DNA of 64,000 nucleotides from Choristoneura fumiferana (taxonomy: Eukaryota > Arthropoda > Insecta > Lepidoptera > Tortricidae). The notes under the pieces were generated by a model. The model searched no databases. It worked only from the letters and a program-made list of their open reading frames with translations, and had not been told where the DNA came from. The translations under genes were made by a program, and so were the position numbers. Location: positions 16,318,186 to 16,382,185 of the forward strand of contig NC_133477.1 in the NCBI RefSeq assembly GCF_025370935.1, given 5' to 3'. Of this stretch, positions 21,919 through 33,869 are shown piece by piece; within the stretch, counting starts at the first letter, position 1; each line of letters begins with the position of its first letter.

Positions 21919-22080
21919 ATTGAACATGAAACTATTGTGAGACTCACTCATATTTAATGTGTGCGATTTGTGCGCGTTTTCCAGTAGCCGCCGTGTCGCG
22001 TGCTCCTAGAGAAAGGGCTACGAATTAGCCCGAAACATGTCGAGCTAAACTCGATTTAATACGTGAATTATCGGGTTTAG
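21919..22080 (+). mobile_element. Interspersed repeat, family 'gaaacatgtcgagctaaa'
   Basis: Blocks tgaacatgaaactattgtga, gactcactcatatt and agcccgaaacatgtcgagct match the copy at 1637-1795. The gccgcc and gcgtgctcc part matches the reverse copy at 36541-36660. The 21-bp arms seen in copy 1 are not kept here. Confidence 0.65.
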
Positions 22081-22339
22081 GAAAACAAGCATTTCTGTTC
22101 CTCTTATTATTTCTGCGGCTATGACCTTTGCTTTGTTCAAAGATATGTTTGCATAATAGTGTTGACCGTAAAGAGACGTTATGGGAGCAATAAAGCCAAA
22201 TAGAATAAACGCCCGTACGCTGTTACGTTACATTTGTAGGTTAAATGTTATTTGGTGGCATTAAGCTTATGAAATTGTGGTTTATGTGTTGTTATTATTG
22301 TGTTCTATTATCTTATTTTTAATTAAACTCTATCCTGCT

Positions 22340-22520
22340 GATAGAGCGAATCTGTTTGTTACTCCTTCATGCTAAAACGACTAAACAGATTAAGTTATAA
22401 TTCAGTAAGTAAGTGAATGTCTGGAATAACATAATATAGGCCAATTTTTATCCCGATATTCCCACGGGATCCATCATGATTTACGTGAGCAAAGCCGCAG
22501 GTGAAGACCTAGTCTTAACA
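22340..22520 (+). repeat. Diverged interspersed repeat
   Basis: It shares phrases tgtttgttactcctt(c/t)a(t/c)gct and tatcccgatat(t/g)ccc(a/c)cgg with 54900-55035, and ends gcaaagccgcaggtgaag. Non-coding. Confidence 0.5.
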
Positions 22521-22689
22521 TGCATACTTACTTGCGTAGATAAATACCTACATAGAACATCCCTAACTTGCTTGTAGGTTACAAACCATCGTATTTACCA
22601 TGCAATCTGCTACCTAGATTCTAGCTCAAGATCCTTTAGCTTCACGTCAGCATCACTACCACTAAGCTATCTAGTCGTTAATAATAATA

Positions 22690-22800
22690 ATAAATAACAC
22701 TTCGCGAGGGAGGAAGGTCCTCAAGTGGCCACCACGAACCAAGACGAAACGTTGGCAGGCCTTTGTTCAACAATGGACATCTGGCTGATCACGATGATGT
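22690..22800 (+). mobile_element. 3' tail of a non-LTR retroelement
   Basis: The phrase caggcctttgttcaacaatg followed by gacatctggctgatcacgat is the plus-strand form of the RTE-like 3' end seen reversed at 5465-5600. A (TAA)n run sits at its left edge (about 22679-22696), so another element may abut it. Confidence 0.5.
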
Positions 22801-23759
22801 AATTTGATAGTGAACAGATTCAGATACATTAGCTGTTATTTTCGTAAAACATTATGTGTCGTGTACGCGGTTTTTATTAGCGTCCGTCACCTCATTGCGT
22901 CCCATATAGCGGTAAGGTAGAAAGCATAAACGCGTAACTTTTAACGTTTGTTTTCGTGTCCTACATACGAGCAGTTATGAATTAGGCCACCACAAATAGG
23001 TTGTATACTGTTTCTAATTGAGAACAGGAATTCTTGGAGATGACAAGCGTTTTTTGTTTGAAGTGCTAATGCGGTTTCGCAATGACATAAAGTGGTGCGG
23101 GAATTATGCAGCGGGAAGTAAAGCGCGAGGGTGGAAAACGGCTGAGACTAGCTGATTGGTCAAAAATTTCTATGAGTGAGCAATTAGGTATTGCATAACT
23201 TTCGATAGCATAAACTGACATACTTAAACCATATCTAAAAAAGTTGAAGTCCTATTACGTTTTTCCAGTTAATGATCATTTAAGTAAGGAGGAAACAATA
23301 CCGTTTGATCCAGAAATAGCACAGTCTTGTGAATTAATGGCATTCTCTGTGAATCGTCCGCGTCGTCTGGACTGTTTAATCGTCAATTTGATTTTTTAGA
23401 GTGAGGAGATGGAACGCACAAGTAACCTGCTGTCCCGTTTCGACAAATTAGAAATTAGGTAATATTGGTCCAACTAAGCAATAAAAAGAAGATCTTCGTT
23501 CCCAATTCTTGTTTATAATGATGTAGGTATACTCCCAAGTGTCATAAATAGATAATACTTTATCTTTTTCTCGTTAAACACAGTTTCTAGGACTTCGTGG
23601 AACCGAAGTCAAATTGAATTTATAATTGACGCGGCCTCAAATACTATCTCTAATAGCGGCTAATTGCAAACGAATCAATTTAACAAGTGAAGTTCTCCTA
23701 CTTATATTATAAATGTTGCTTTGTGTTATTTGTGGTGTTAATATCATACTTGTTGTTGC
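22801..23759. other. Intron sequence without recognised feature
   Basis: No supported feature. Confidence 0.4.
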
Positions 23760-23930
23760 CCACGCACGGATCCATCCGCGAAGAATATGTTTATCGTTAT
23801 CCCGCGGGAACTATGCAATTTTCCGGGATAAAATTTACTATGTCCTTCCGCGAGCCTCAAACTAAATACTAAATTTCATCCAAATAGCTTCAGCGGTATA
23901 AGCGTGGAGAGGGACCCAACGGAGTTAGTG
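23760..23930 (+). repeat. Interspersed repeat, same broad type as 15330-15810
   Basis: It contains ttatcccgcgggaactatgc, ttttccgggataaaa and agcggtataagcgtgga in the usual order of this repeat type. It overlaps a short frame starting at 23687 that is therefore not a gene. Confidence 0.5.
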
Positions 23931-23934
23931 AGGG

Positions 23935-24095
23935 TACGCGGCTGCATGGATTTGGTATAAATGAGATCGCTCTGAAGCGATAAGGCCGCCTATTGCTTAC
24001 CTTAGAAAATCTCTATGTATATACTTGTGTTTTCTGTAATGCTTACTGTGTTGGTGTGCAATAAAGAGTTATTGTATTGTATTGTATTGTAAATG
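23935..24095 (+). mobile_element. 3' end of a non-LTR element with (TATTG)n tail
   Basis: Block gctctgaagcgataaggccg, then gttggtgtgcaataaagagt and a tattgtattgtattg tail. The layout (AATAAA signal followed by tandem pentamer tail) is that of a lepidopteran LINE 3' end. Only the 3' UTR remains. Confidence 0.6.
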
Positions 24096-25317
24096 GATCA
24101 GGACCTGGAGACGAACATAGGAGAACTTTTATCCCAGAAAATATAAAAAATACCACGGGAAATTATAGATTATGTGCTTTTCCTAGGAATAGTTTACGAT
24201 GAAGAATCAATGACAGTAAAGTTTGACCTTTCGGTCGCAAACAGAGATACGATATTCAAGAGTTGATTAGTATACCTATTAATATTAATTAATGTGTCTG
24301 AGTGCGGGTCAACTCTTTAGTATAACAAAAATTTTGCATAGACAAAGTAGCAGGTAAAAACTAGTATAGTTATATTTTTGAAATAGAAAGCAGGAAACGT
24401 ATGAAGAAGACATAAAAATATATACAACACTCAAATACGGTAGCACATCATTGTAATAAATTCGATTTCAACCTCAAACCTCACGTCGTGGATTGTTGCA
24501 TCACCTCAACTATCCTTTTACGGTAAATACTCAAAAAGTATAATTATAGTCAACGTCATATAAATCCTACACACATACCAAATACACCCACAAATGTAGC
24601 AATCATAACCAAAAACGTTATAAATAAATCAAAGACATCAGCACTCTTTATGTCAACGTAACCTATAGACAAATTAACTGTTTTTGCTTTGTCTGTGAGA
24701 CATCTGTCTGTAATTAGAGCAGAATCAATTTAGAACAACCATAAATTATGGTGCTATAAAAAAGATAACGTTTTGATCCAGTGTAGAAAGTGAGCTATAA
24801 ATAAAGCAGTATTATAAAATGTTACAACTGCGTGGATTTACGAGCTAATTTCGTGATGCTGTTTTTAATTGCTAAAAACATTTGTGATTATGATTTTAGA
24901 CAACGTTTAGTTTGTAATTCTAATAGTACCTAAATGTTTCGCAAAAATTCTCAAGACATGTATACATGTATGTCGTATGTAAAAACGACGAGGAAATTAA
25001 GTTGTTTTGGTAGCTATAGAACATGGTAGATGCACGTAATAAATCCTCAATAATTGAGGTTAATTATTTTATCTAAACTCCTGTTAATATACGAGTAAGC
25101 TATGAACGAACTTTTAAACCTCATTTAATGTCGTATAATTGTCAATGTAGTCCTTTAATGAACAGCGGAATGAGAAGTAAGTCAGTGTAACATTATATCG
25201 CGCTTACTTTGTTGTATCTGTATCCGTGGTCCGCCGCTCTACCAGATAGAGAAATTGTGGACATTATTTATATCTTCCATTTAGTTTAGTTGCAAGTCGA
25301 GTAATTTATTAGGATTA
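24096..25317. other. AT-rich intron sequence without recognised feature
   Basis: Nothing supported. Confidence 0.4.
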
Positions 25318-25325
25318 CCGCTAAG

Positions 25326-27385
25326 TAGGGCTATGCGGTATTGTGTTTGATGGCGATACCGGTATTATTTCGGTATTCAAATTTTGAAAACCGGTATCCC
25401 GGTATTTCGGTAAATTTTCGGTATTTTCCGTATTTTTCCCTTATTTTTCTTTCTTTCTGTATAAGTCTGTTGTTTTGTTGAAATATAACCAATATAAATG
25501 AAAAGCAAGATTTAATAAACTTCCCTTTTAATGAGCAAGTATTAAATAAAAACTGAAGTTGTTAATTGTTAACTAATACTAATATGTGTTTCTCTAATTT
25601 TTCGGTAAAAATTGTTTCGCCGATTATTAGTTCCCAACCAAATTTTCGCATAATATCTTTTGCTTGTACGAGGCTCATTAAATATCCAGTTCAAGCTTGA
25701 AAGGCCTCTACTGATGAAATCTACGCTCCGCCCGGAACCTGCTCAGCTCCAAAACCCCGAGAGCTTTCAGCTCAAACTTCAAAACCGTTTCGAATGCCTG
25801 TGTGGCGACGTGGACGATTACAACGACGGGTTTGTGGAAGCTGTCCGTATGGTCGGGTCTAACTTCTTCAAAACCCGCCAAACTATAACCAATAGGCTCT
25901 CGCGCTCTGGCCTTAGGCTCATGGAGGTGAGGCGTGAGACGCTGCTACAGTCCTCTGGTGACGCTTGTCGGTATCGGCAGTTCAATAGGCAGGCATATCT
26001 CAAAGTCTCTGAAGTGTGATGTACGCCGATTTAATACCAAAAGCATTGAAGAGGCTATTAAGCATAACAGAGGCTCTAAGGTGTTTACCAGGGATCTGTC
26101 TGTTAGTCAAAGCCGGTTAATGAAGTTGAAGACCGACGACGGCAGCAATATTTCATCCAAACCTGAGCTGTTGGGGGAAGTCGAGAGGATTTATGGATAG
26201 CGACACGACAACCCAACACCCGTCGAAAATCTAGCTAAAGACCGAGCGCTAGATTAACCCGACACTATCACAAAAGACATCCGGACGTCAGCCTGTACGA
26301 GATTAGTATGGCCCTCAAACAGCTTAAGAATGACAAAGCCCCGAGTGACGATGAAATTACAGCCGAACTCCTGAAGGAGGGTGGTAATCCAGTCCTTAAG
26401 GACCGCCAGACGCCGTTTAGTTCCGTCCTCCACCAAGGGGGAACACCGAAAGCATGGAACAGAAGACAGTGGTGGTGCTCATCTTCAAAAAAGATGATAA
26501 CACATTGCTGAAGAATTATAGACCCATCTTACTTCTGAGCCATGTTTACAAGCTGTTTTCCAGGGTCATCACAAATCGTCTCGCAAGCGGGTTTCACGAT
26601 TTCCAGCCTCCCTAACAAGCCGGCTTCCGAAAAGGCTATAGTATCGTAGACCACATGTACGTTGCGTTGCGGCAGGTTATACAAAAGACCGAAGGGTATA
26701 ACCTCCCCCTTTGCCTTGCATTTGTGGACTACGAGAAAGCCTTCGATTCGATCGAGACTTGGGCTGTGCTGCAGGCTCTCCAGCGGTGCCAACTTGACTA
26801 CCGGTATATCGAAGTGTTGAAGTGTCTGTACAAAAACGCCACTATGTCCGTCCGACTACAGGACCAGAGCACGAAGCCTATTCCTCTGCAGCGGGGAGTC
26901 AGACAAGGAGATGTGATCTCTCCAAAACTGTTCACCGCTGCATTGGAGAATGCTTTTAAGGTTCTGGACTGGAAACGACGAGGCATGAACATGAATGGCG
27001 GTACTTCACTCGCCTTCGATTCGTCGACGATATTATTGTAGTCATGGTTGAGACGGCTATGTATACCTGGGACAAACGGTCCAGTTAGGTAGGTCCAACT
27101 TCGAGAAAGCTTACACTACAAATAAACAAAGCAAACTTGTGTGCGGTAAATTTTAAATTTGAAAGTAGATTAGGAGGTAAGTAACTTCAAAAGCCATAAG
27201 TCTGAAGACACAAGTTATTAAAAGTGCTTGCTTGTTTGAAATTAAAGTCGATTATTACTATTTTAAACACAAAGTAAAATACCGAAAAACCGGTTTTGTA
27301 GATATTTAATACCGGTATTAAAAAAGGGGAAAAAATGTCCGGTATCCCGTTTTTCGGTAATACCGAATACCGGTATCCATGCCTA
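25326..27385. mobile_element. Composite hAT-like element enclosing a dead LINE
   Basis: The ends tagggctatgcgg and ccggtatccatgccta are weakly inverted. They are flanked by identical 8-bp sequences ccgctaag (25318-25325 and 27386-27393), the size expected for hAT target duplications. Both terminal regions (25326-25440 and 27275-27385) are full of ccggtat/ataccgg motifs in opposite orientation, typical subterminal repeats. The middle is occupied by reverse-transcriptase remnants. No transposase was recognised, so it is a non-autonomous element later hit by a LINE, or one that had captured it. Confidence 0.65.
25690..27100 (+). pseudogene. RTE-like LINE reverse transcriptase fragment, frameshifted
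   Basis: Successive frames read parts of an insect RTE-type protein: a linker (SFQLKLQNRFECL, 25750-26019), SIEEAIKHNRGSKVFTRDLS (25934-26200), ALKQLKNDKAPSDDEITAEL (26308 on) and the palm with LAFVDYEKAFDSIETWAVLQ and PLQRGVRQGDVISPKLF (26655 on). The next shift reads FVDDII, the box corresponding to the catalytic F-x-D-D. At least four frame changes plus stops separate these parts. The endonuclease domain and the C-terminus are missing, so it is 5'- and 3'-truncated. It normally acts in target-primed reverse transcription; this copy cannot. Confidence 0.85.
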
Positions 27386-27393
27386 CCGCTAAG

Positions 27394-28655
27394 TCAGCTA
27401 TAACTCATCAACTGAATTTGTTCGGCTAATTTATGTTGATGGAAAACGTTCTGTCAATGCGTTTTGACGTCTTTTTGAAGGGAATGTTCTAGTGGGTTTA
27501 CTTGTATTTTATATGATTTGTCGTCTTTGTTTTCTAGTCTAGAAACATTTACTGTGTCTGGACTACTAAGTTTTAATATTTTTAATTTGTAGCGTTCGCG
27601 AGGCATTTACCACAGAAATAAAAATGAAACAACCCAAAAATGTTCCTAGCCTTCTTCGACACTTCATTTCAATTTCTTAGAACAACATATAACGTCCAGA
27701 TAAAAATCTTAAAAGTTTCTTAAACCCTCTAATTAATTATAACGCTCAGTGCCAGCGCTTTTAATGTAATCACTGCTTCAACAAACAAGAAAGCTTCTAA
27801 TCAGAGCAAGGTTAATTTTTCTTTTGACACTTTTGATAGCTTATCTGTTTCATCTCATTTGGTGTGACATTCTTTTGGCTTTTTTTTTGTTTTGTTTGCA
27901 CGCGTAAACCATTAGGGCTGGCGATTGAATTGAAATTTCGGAATTTTGTGATCCCCGTGGGCATTCTTAAGAATTATAGTTATGCTGAATTTCATCGTTG
28001 CATAAAAATCCCACGCGAAATTTCGTGTCTTCAATCCTAGATAAGGGTTTATTAGAAAATTGGGAAAAAAAATGCTGCAAAAACGCTAAATACCCTGGCC
28101 ATTTATTTATTTGTCAATGAAAAATGCATCCATCTCCATTTAGAAATTATGACGGCAATTATATTCCACTTTAAAACTTCTTTACATCTTCATGCAGTTT
28201 CGCAGTCATTTGCAATTGTGGCACCCAAGTGGCACCTGAAATTTTGATGTAAAAAAACCGGAAGCTAACAGAAGAAGAACAAAAAATGCTTGTTTTTCAA
28301 TTACTTTCTTTCTTTAAAATCGTGACTTCGTGACAACGAAACCGTCGTCCGTGTTCAAGGAACCAAATGTATAAATTTACTTGATTACGTATGCATTTTA
28401 AGTTAACACTTCAAAAGGCTACGCCCGACAAAAACCCACGAAGTTCCTGTTCATTGACATTCTAGATAACATGAGTCTTTATTATAGACATTACCCAATT
28501 TCCTGCTTGAAACAGAACATTTCTTTATAACATCTACTTGAACACAATTTTAACTGCTTTTGAAAGAACTTAAAGAACTACAAATATCTTTTACTTATAT
28601 ATAAAAAAGTATCACTTGAATCAATCAATAAAATTCCTAGTGGTATTTCCCAAAT
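27394..28655. other. AT-rich intron sequence without recognised feature
   Basis: Nothing supported. Confidence 0.4.
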
Positions 28656-28788
28656 CAGCAGGGCTACTACGAAATTCGAAGATCGAAGTTCGTATCGTAC
28701 TGTCCCTCTCACTCTCGTATTAAATATAGGCGTCGGCGAGACGGTATGTTACGAACTTCGCTTTTCGAATTTCGTAGTAGCCCTACTG
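28656..28788. mobile_element. Palindromic MITE, family 'cagggctactacgaaattcga', complete copy
   Basis: The left arm (cagcagggctactacgaaat... ttcgta) and right arm (tacgaacttcg... gtagccctactg) are inverted copies over 39 bp with about four mismatches. The centre has ctctcactctcgtattaaat. Partial copies are at 6221-6315 and 9506-9590. Open frames on both strands through this region are repeat translations. Confidence 0.8.
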
Positions 28789-28959
28789 ACGTGGCCTCCT
28801 GTACTCGATTAAACGACAAAACTATTTGTATGAAAAGGGCACGACGGGAATTGTACCACCGTGAATCGTTTAGTTCTACTGGTAAATTCTTCACTTACAT
28901 TAATGAGGATGAAAACGTAACGTGTATGCGTCCAGTGTCATGGTATTTAATGAAAATAT

Positions 28960-29094
28960 ACAGTCAGCAGCAGAAGTAGATTAGCAGTTGTGGTACTCAA
29001 AATAATCTACAGACTATCTTATTACCTTGGAGTAGAGTCGTGTGTAGATCATTTTGAACATCGTAATTGCTCATCCACTTCTGCTGCTGTCTGT
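28960..29094. repeat. Inverted repeat pair, arms of about 21 bp
   Basis: acagtcagcagcagaagtag (28960-28979) is repeated inversely as cacttctgctgctgtctgt (about 29076-29094) with two mismatches. A related tacagtcagcatcaaaagta occurs near 39890, suggesting the arm is the end of a MITE family. Confidence 0.5.
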
Positions 29095-29510
29095 GATATA
29101 CCACCTATGAAACCCTTTGCTCCTGCACTAATATTCCAAGACGTTATTAAATATAATATTACGAGTAACTCTTCGTCATTACAGCCTATTAATATTCAAG
29201 GGAAGCGCCATCCTCGTGTCTGCATTGATATAAAAATCACGATCGGGACGACGTTTGAACGCCCTTTATATGTTAATAAGCATATTTCATTCAATAATTT
29301 GTGTTTTAAAAATGTACAAAATGAATGATCCTACTTAAAATAAGGTTTCGCGCGATATTAAATTCAATGTTTGAATTTGCCGAATGTTATTTGTGGTCGT
29401 CATTTATTTAAACGTGTTTTGTTTTGAAAAGTCATCTCACGTTTTACGAATTCCGAATTTGAAATTAAATTTTTAATACTTTGCTGGTTTTCATGGTATT
29501 TGAATATAAT

Positions 29511-29610
29511 GCAGAGTTTAGACTTACAAGAAAAATCGTGCAAGTTGCGTTACATTGCGAGGCCATAAAGCCAACGAGTTTGTAGTGGTCAACTTGCACG
29601 ATTTTTCTCC
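29511..29610. mobile_element. MITE copy, family 'tttagacttgcaag', with inverted centre
   Basis: The left arm gagtttagacttacaagaaa and the right inner arm caacttgcacgatttttct match 8577-8713. The centre gaggccataaagccaacgag is in reverse orientation relative to that copy. The right arm is truncated. Confidence 0.7.
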
Positions 29611-29785
29611 TAAGAGCCTCGGAAAAGATTTAGCTTTAGCGCGATAAAAACTTCAAGTGGACCACAGTTAGACTACAAACCGACAGCACTTTAGTTCTCC
29701 GATGTTATAATGTAGTATCGTCTCGCCAGATTCCATTCATATTTTTACGCGTTTTAATCATTCATTTGTTCTTAGTATAATAGGT

Positions 29786-29850
29786 CAAAGTCAAATTGAA
29801 TTACATACTTGAACAAAGATATTTTGACTTTGACTTTTTTGACTAAGAAT
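29786..29850 (-). repeat. Reverse copy of the gtcaaa-headed tail repeat
   Basis: ggtcaaagtcaaattgaatt and atattttgactttgactttt mirror 4866-4910. Short and diverged. Confidence 0.4.
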
Positions 29851-31386
29851 CATCTAACATGTCTTCAAAAGTTATGAATTTGTGGTACATACCTACCTAT
29901 CAGCATGATTTAACTTAATTATAAATTTAATTTAATTGAGGAAGTCATTTAAGTAAGTCATTTTTGAGCGCAAATTAGTCCAAAAGTATTTTCGAAAAAA
30001 ATATTGTTTTTGTATTTTATTTTTTTGTTTATTTTACACCCCAGCATACATTTTATAACCGTAATTACGTGCTAGTGTCATGTGATCCAAAAGATACAAT
30101 CTAAAATATAAATTCACGATTATTCCGAAAAAGGTAAAATTTGGGTATAAACTTCGCAGGTTACCTAACATACAGTTCACCTTCACCATACTCACCAACC
30201 TATCAACAGTACCAACTATTAACCAATACGATTACATATTTATATACCAACTTAGTTAAGAACTAAGGAGTCCTACCAAAGAAGAGCAATGGTCGTAATT
30301 CACGCCCGCCACACTAATAGAGTCAAATCACCGCGACTTTAGAACAGTCGACATTATCTATAGCTAAATCTGCCTTTATCGAACGGAGGCTTAACTGTCA
30401 GCGGGTGGGTATTAGAAAATAATGTTAAACATTGAAGCGTGTCGATCGATCATAGCTGGTCTAATTTGTCTAATGATAATCTCGATGCAGTCACGGAGTC
30501 GCCTTGTACCTTTCCACACCGTTTATGTCGTGGTGCGAGGTAAAGGATGTTACGGTTGATTTTATTCTACATAGTTTTTTTTTCTTTAGTCATAATAAAA
30601 TTTGTCTTATAAATAGTTGAGAAAAGAACAGAAGATTCATGCCAAAGCATGTATCAGCTGCAGAGTTGCGTAATTTGGTATAGACCAGAGACCTAAGAGT
30701 TAAGTCCGTTTACTACCTATACTTAACTTACCGTCCCGTTGATGTTTGCGCTTGAGTGTATATAAGTGTATAGGTAATATAGGTACGCTCTTATTCTTCT
30801 GCCTTTATGATTTTTTTTATTTCTCTACCCTTGGTTAACTTTACATAAATACATTTAAAAAAAACAGTTCGTCAAAATAGGTATTCCTGCAAGCTGCTAA
30901 AGCTAATTCGTTTACGTTTATATTTTATACCACCATCCTAGGAGCCCAAGTTTCACAAATTCCACGGTTGTCTATCGTTACTATAATGCAGTTTACTATA
31001 AATTTCGCTGAATATTACAGTATTCTATAAACTTAATCATTTATCTGACATATCTCGTAAATAACTGGCATTTGCCAATGACTAGAATCTTAAATTTCAT
31101 CTCAGAAGCTCATTTACATTTCTAATCCATAGATAATATTGCTGTAGTATCTTCTATATTCTCTATTCATTATCATAAAAAATATTCGATAATTTAAAAA
31201 TGTCTGGCCTGATGAAAAGGATGGATATTGGACTATAAGTTCTGACGAAAGAAGGATAGCTTTGCGTTAATAATGTTACAGTTGCAAATAATATGTTTTT
31301 TTTTAATAAATTGTAACTCTTTATTCACACTCCATTAAATATGAATTGAAATCTCTGACTTCGCTGGTTATTCAAACGCTAATTTA
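29851..31386. other. Intron sequence; repeat-poor part at 30290-30560
   Basis: The part at 30290-30560 has more balanced composition and carries none of the local repeat families; it includes agcgtgtcgatcgatcatag. It may hold non-coding conserved sequence, but I see no direct evidence. The rest is AT-rich. Confidence 0.3.
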
Positions 31387-31394
31387 CTAATTAA

Positions 31395-31420
31395 TGTATT
31401 ATTTTATTTTCAGGTAAGTT
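31395..31420 (+). promoter_or_regulatory. Candidate recursive splice site RP3 (3'ss fused to 5'ss)
   Basis: tattattttattttcag is followed directly by GTAAGT, junction 31413/31414. A good branch consensus (actaat) lies about 25 nt upstream of the AG. The pyrimidine tract is interrupted by purines (tattattttatttt), somewhat poorer than RP2 and RP4, but CAG|GTAAGT is exact. Confidence 0.65.
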
Positions 31421-32730
31421 ACAGATAAACTGACTATCACCAGCTGGCTGTTAAAGGGACAATTCGGTAAAGTTGTTAAAACCAGAGACTATAAGAACCA
31501 ACGATTTTTTTATACTTTTCTATGTAACCAGTAACTTTTTAAACTCAAAGTCCGTTCTAAATTTGAATGAAAACTCGCTCTAGTTTTCTCCAGTGCAAGA
31601 CACCCGACCGGACTCGCACTAACCGAGAAAGCGTTAAGGGTCTAACAACAAAGTCACCACGCCATCTCTCTCTATCTTATCACATAAGACAAGAACATGA
31701 TGATGCCGCGAGTTGTCGTGTGAAATCGAGGATAAAAGATTTTATTGCGAAGGCTGCATTTTATTATCATTCTGCATTAAAACCTTAGTCGTGGTTTCAT
31801 TTTGTCAATGGGCATTGGTAGTCGGTATTTTGTAAACATTATTCGGGATCAAAATTACATAGTCATTAAAAATATTATAAATGCTTGATATGAATATAAA
31901 TTTCACCTTTTTAAAAAAAAAATCAATAGACCCCAGTAAGAATCTCACAATAATGGTATGAAGTACTAAGTGGAGAACAGAAATATCATCACAATAATTC
32001 CCAATCGTACTGGAACGAAACTGTAGTACTGTAGTACCTATATATAAAAGTTTAGACTCAATCGCAGTTAGCCTAAACAAAATGCAATAAGAACGCCCAA
32101 ATTTTGGACCGTTAGGTATGATTTTGAGCAACCCATTAAAATATCTAGGTAGGTAGTTAAATCTAATGAAACGATCTAACTAATTTGCCATCCTCCCAGA
32201 ATCACAGCAATAGGTGTGACAACGTGGGGGGAGTGTAAAAATGGTCAAAATTGATGTGTACTTTATGCATGGCCCATAAAGTTCCATTAGAACTCATGTC
32301 TTTGCAAAACGAAAGAACTGTGATGAATTGAGATCAAAATATATATATTTAGTTTGCGTCGGCCTCGAGTAGTGACATCGGGGTGGTCAAAATATGCATG
32401 TAAATTTGACATCGGAATATCTGCTTAGAAATTTATGTCCAATTTATCGTCATGTACACGTCCGCTTGTAAAATTGTAAACACACAATCTTGACAGGTAG
32501 ATAGGATAGCGAGATCAGGGCATGTGTGCATGCGTCTTAAGGCATTACACAATAATGTTTGTGCAAACTCACTTGGATCTAAAACAAACTATGTTAAACA
32601 AACTATTTGCACGTAGATTATTAATATTATTTTGTAATGTGAGATAGGAGAGACTTGTTTCGATTAAAGTAATAGAGCTTGACCTGCCATAAGTACAGTC
32701 AACTAGAAAAAGATACGGCGAAAGCTACAA
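31421..32730. other. AT-rich intron sequence without recognised feature
   Basis: Nothing supported. Confidence 0.4.
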
Positions 32731-33302
32731 AAAAACCGGCCAAGAGCGTGTCGGACACGCCCGAAATAGGGTTCCGTAGCCATTACGAAAAAATTAAGTA
32801 ATATTTTTCAAAGGATTTCGTATTTTGTACGGAATATTCCAAGTTTAGGTATATTTTATAACTTAGGAGGCTGCTATTTACTCTTAAACTACTAACCGTT
32901 ATAGCTTTCCTTGTAAGTTTGATATACTTACTATCATCCTGATATTTTTCAAATTTTTTCACCCGCCGGTTTAGATTTTAGAAGGGGGGGGGGGTGCTCG
33001 ATTTTGAGAAATTGAATTGTCTCTCTCTCTTTTATTTGATTGATTGATTTTATTGAAAATATATCGTTAAATCGTTTTAGCAACCCCCTAATGGTTTTAA
33101 AAGACCTATCCTATACCCTACATTACAAAGTTGGATGAGAAATGTATTTTTTATTGTACCATTTTGTCGGCATAATTATCATATATATTCGTGCAAAATT
33201 ACAGTTTACTAGCATTGATAGTCCGTGAGCAAAGCCGCGGACGGACAGACATGGCGACCCTATAAGGGTTCCGTTTTTGCCATTTTGGCTACGGAACCCT
33301 AA
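32731..33302 (+). repeat. About 0.6-kb interspersed repeat, plus copy
   Basis: It runs from aaaccggccaagagcgtgtc to gccattttggctacggaacc. Internal marks are gggttccgtagccattacga, a poly(G) run at about 32983-32993, and gagcaaagccgcggacggac followed by agacatggcg. The reverse-orientation copy at 38646-39291 matches along its whole length. No frame is conserved between the two, so it is non-coding; class unknown. Confidence 0.8.
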
Positions 33303-33718
33303 TAAGACACGACACGACATTATTGACAATATTATTATTGACATTAAGGTTGTTTACACATAGGTACCTTACCTATTCTTGTAACTTTGGTTGGCCGTAT
33401 CGATATATTTGTAGTCCGACTGTACTCGACACTCGTACATATTAAAACATTACTTACAGGAAATTGTTATCAAGTATTAATTCTGCAAAATAAATGCTTT
33501 AGGTTTTTTTGCACTGACCCGGAAAAATCTACCTATTATTAATTTGGACCATTATATTGTATTCCAAGCGTGTGAGTTAGAAACATCAAATAAATTATTA
33601 AATTCAACTGTTATATAAGTATTTTGACCATTATGTATTCCAAGCTTCATAAATTTTGAACTTAAATTTACCTACCTGATTACTCATCATGTTTTTCTAA
33701 TATGGCTTCAAACTTAGA
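33303..33718. other. Intron sequence without recognised feature
   Basis: Contains a near-repetition of gaccattat(a)ttgtattccaagc (about 33548 and 33627); otherwise nothing. Confidence 0.4.
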
Positions 33719-33840
33719 AATTGTGTAGTAGAAACGTAAGTTTTTAAAGTAAGTACTTAAGTAAAAACGTAAAAATAATAAAAAATACATTACCGATCAT
33801 AACAAGCATGATCAAAAACGTAAGTTTTTACTACACAATT
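33719..33840. repeat. Foldback with arms of about 27 bp
   Basis: aattgtgtagtagaaacgta at the left and acgtaagtttttactacaca at the right are inverted copies with about four mismatches. The interior is AT-rich. Confidence 0.55.
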
Positions 33841-33869
33841 GTGTACACCGAGCTGTCAGCTAAAACATA

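Noticed and set aside
26655..27041. Live reverse transcriptase gene
   Set aside because: Only the palm part is open. Upstream parts are in other frames with stops between, and the endonuclease and C-terminus are missing.
28990..29328. 112-codon open frame
   Set aside because: It starts with GTG and overlaps an inverted repeat pair; the composition is not coding-like.
32980..33060. CRISPR or tandem array
   Set aside because: Poly(G), (TC)n and (TTGA)n are simple sequence runs in an interspersed repeat; no spaced repeats exist.
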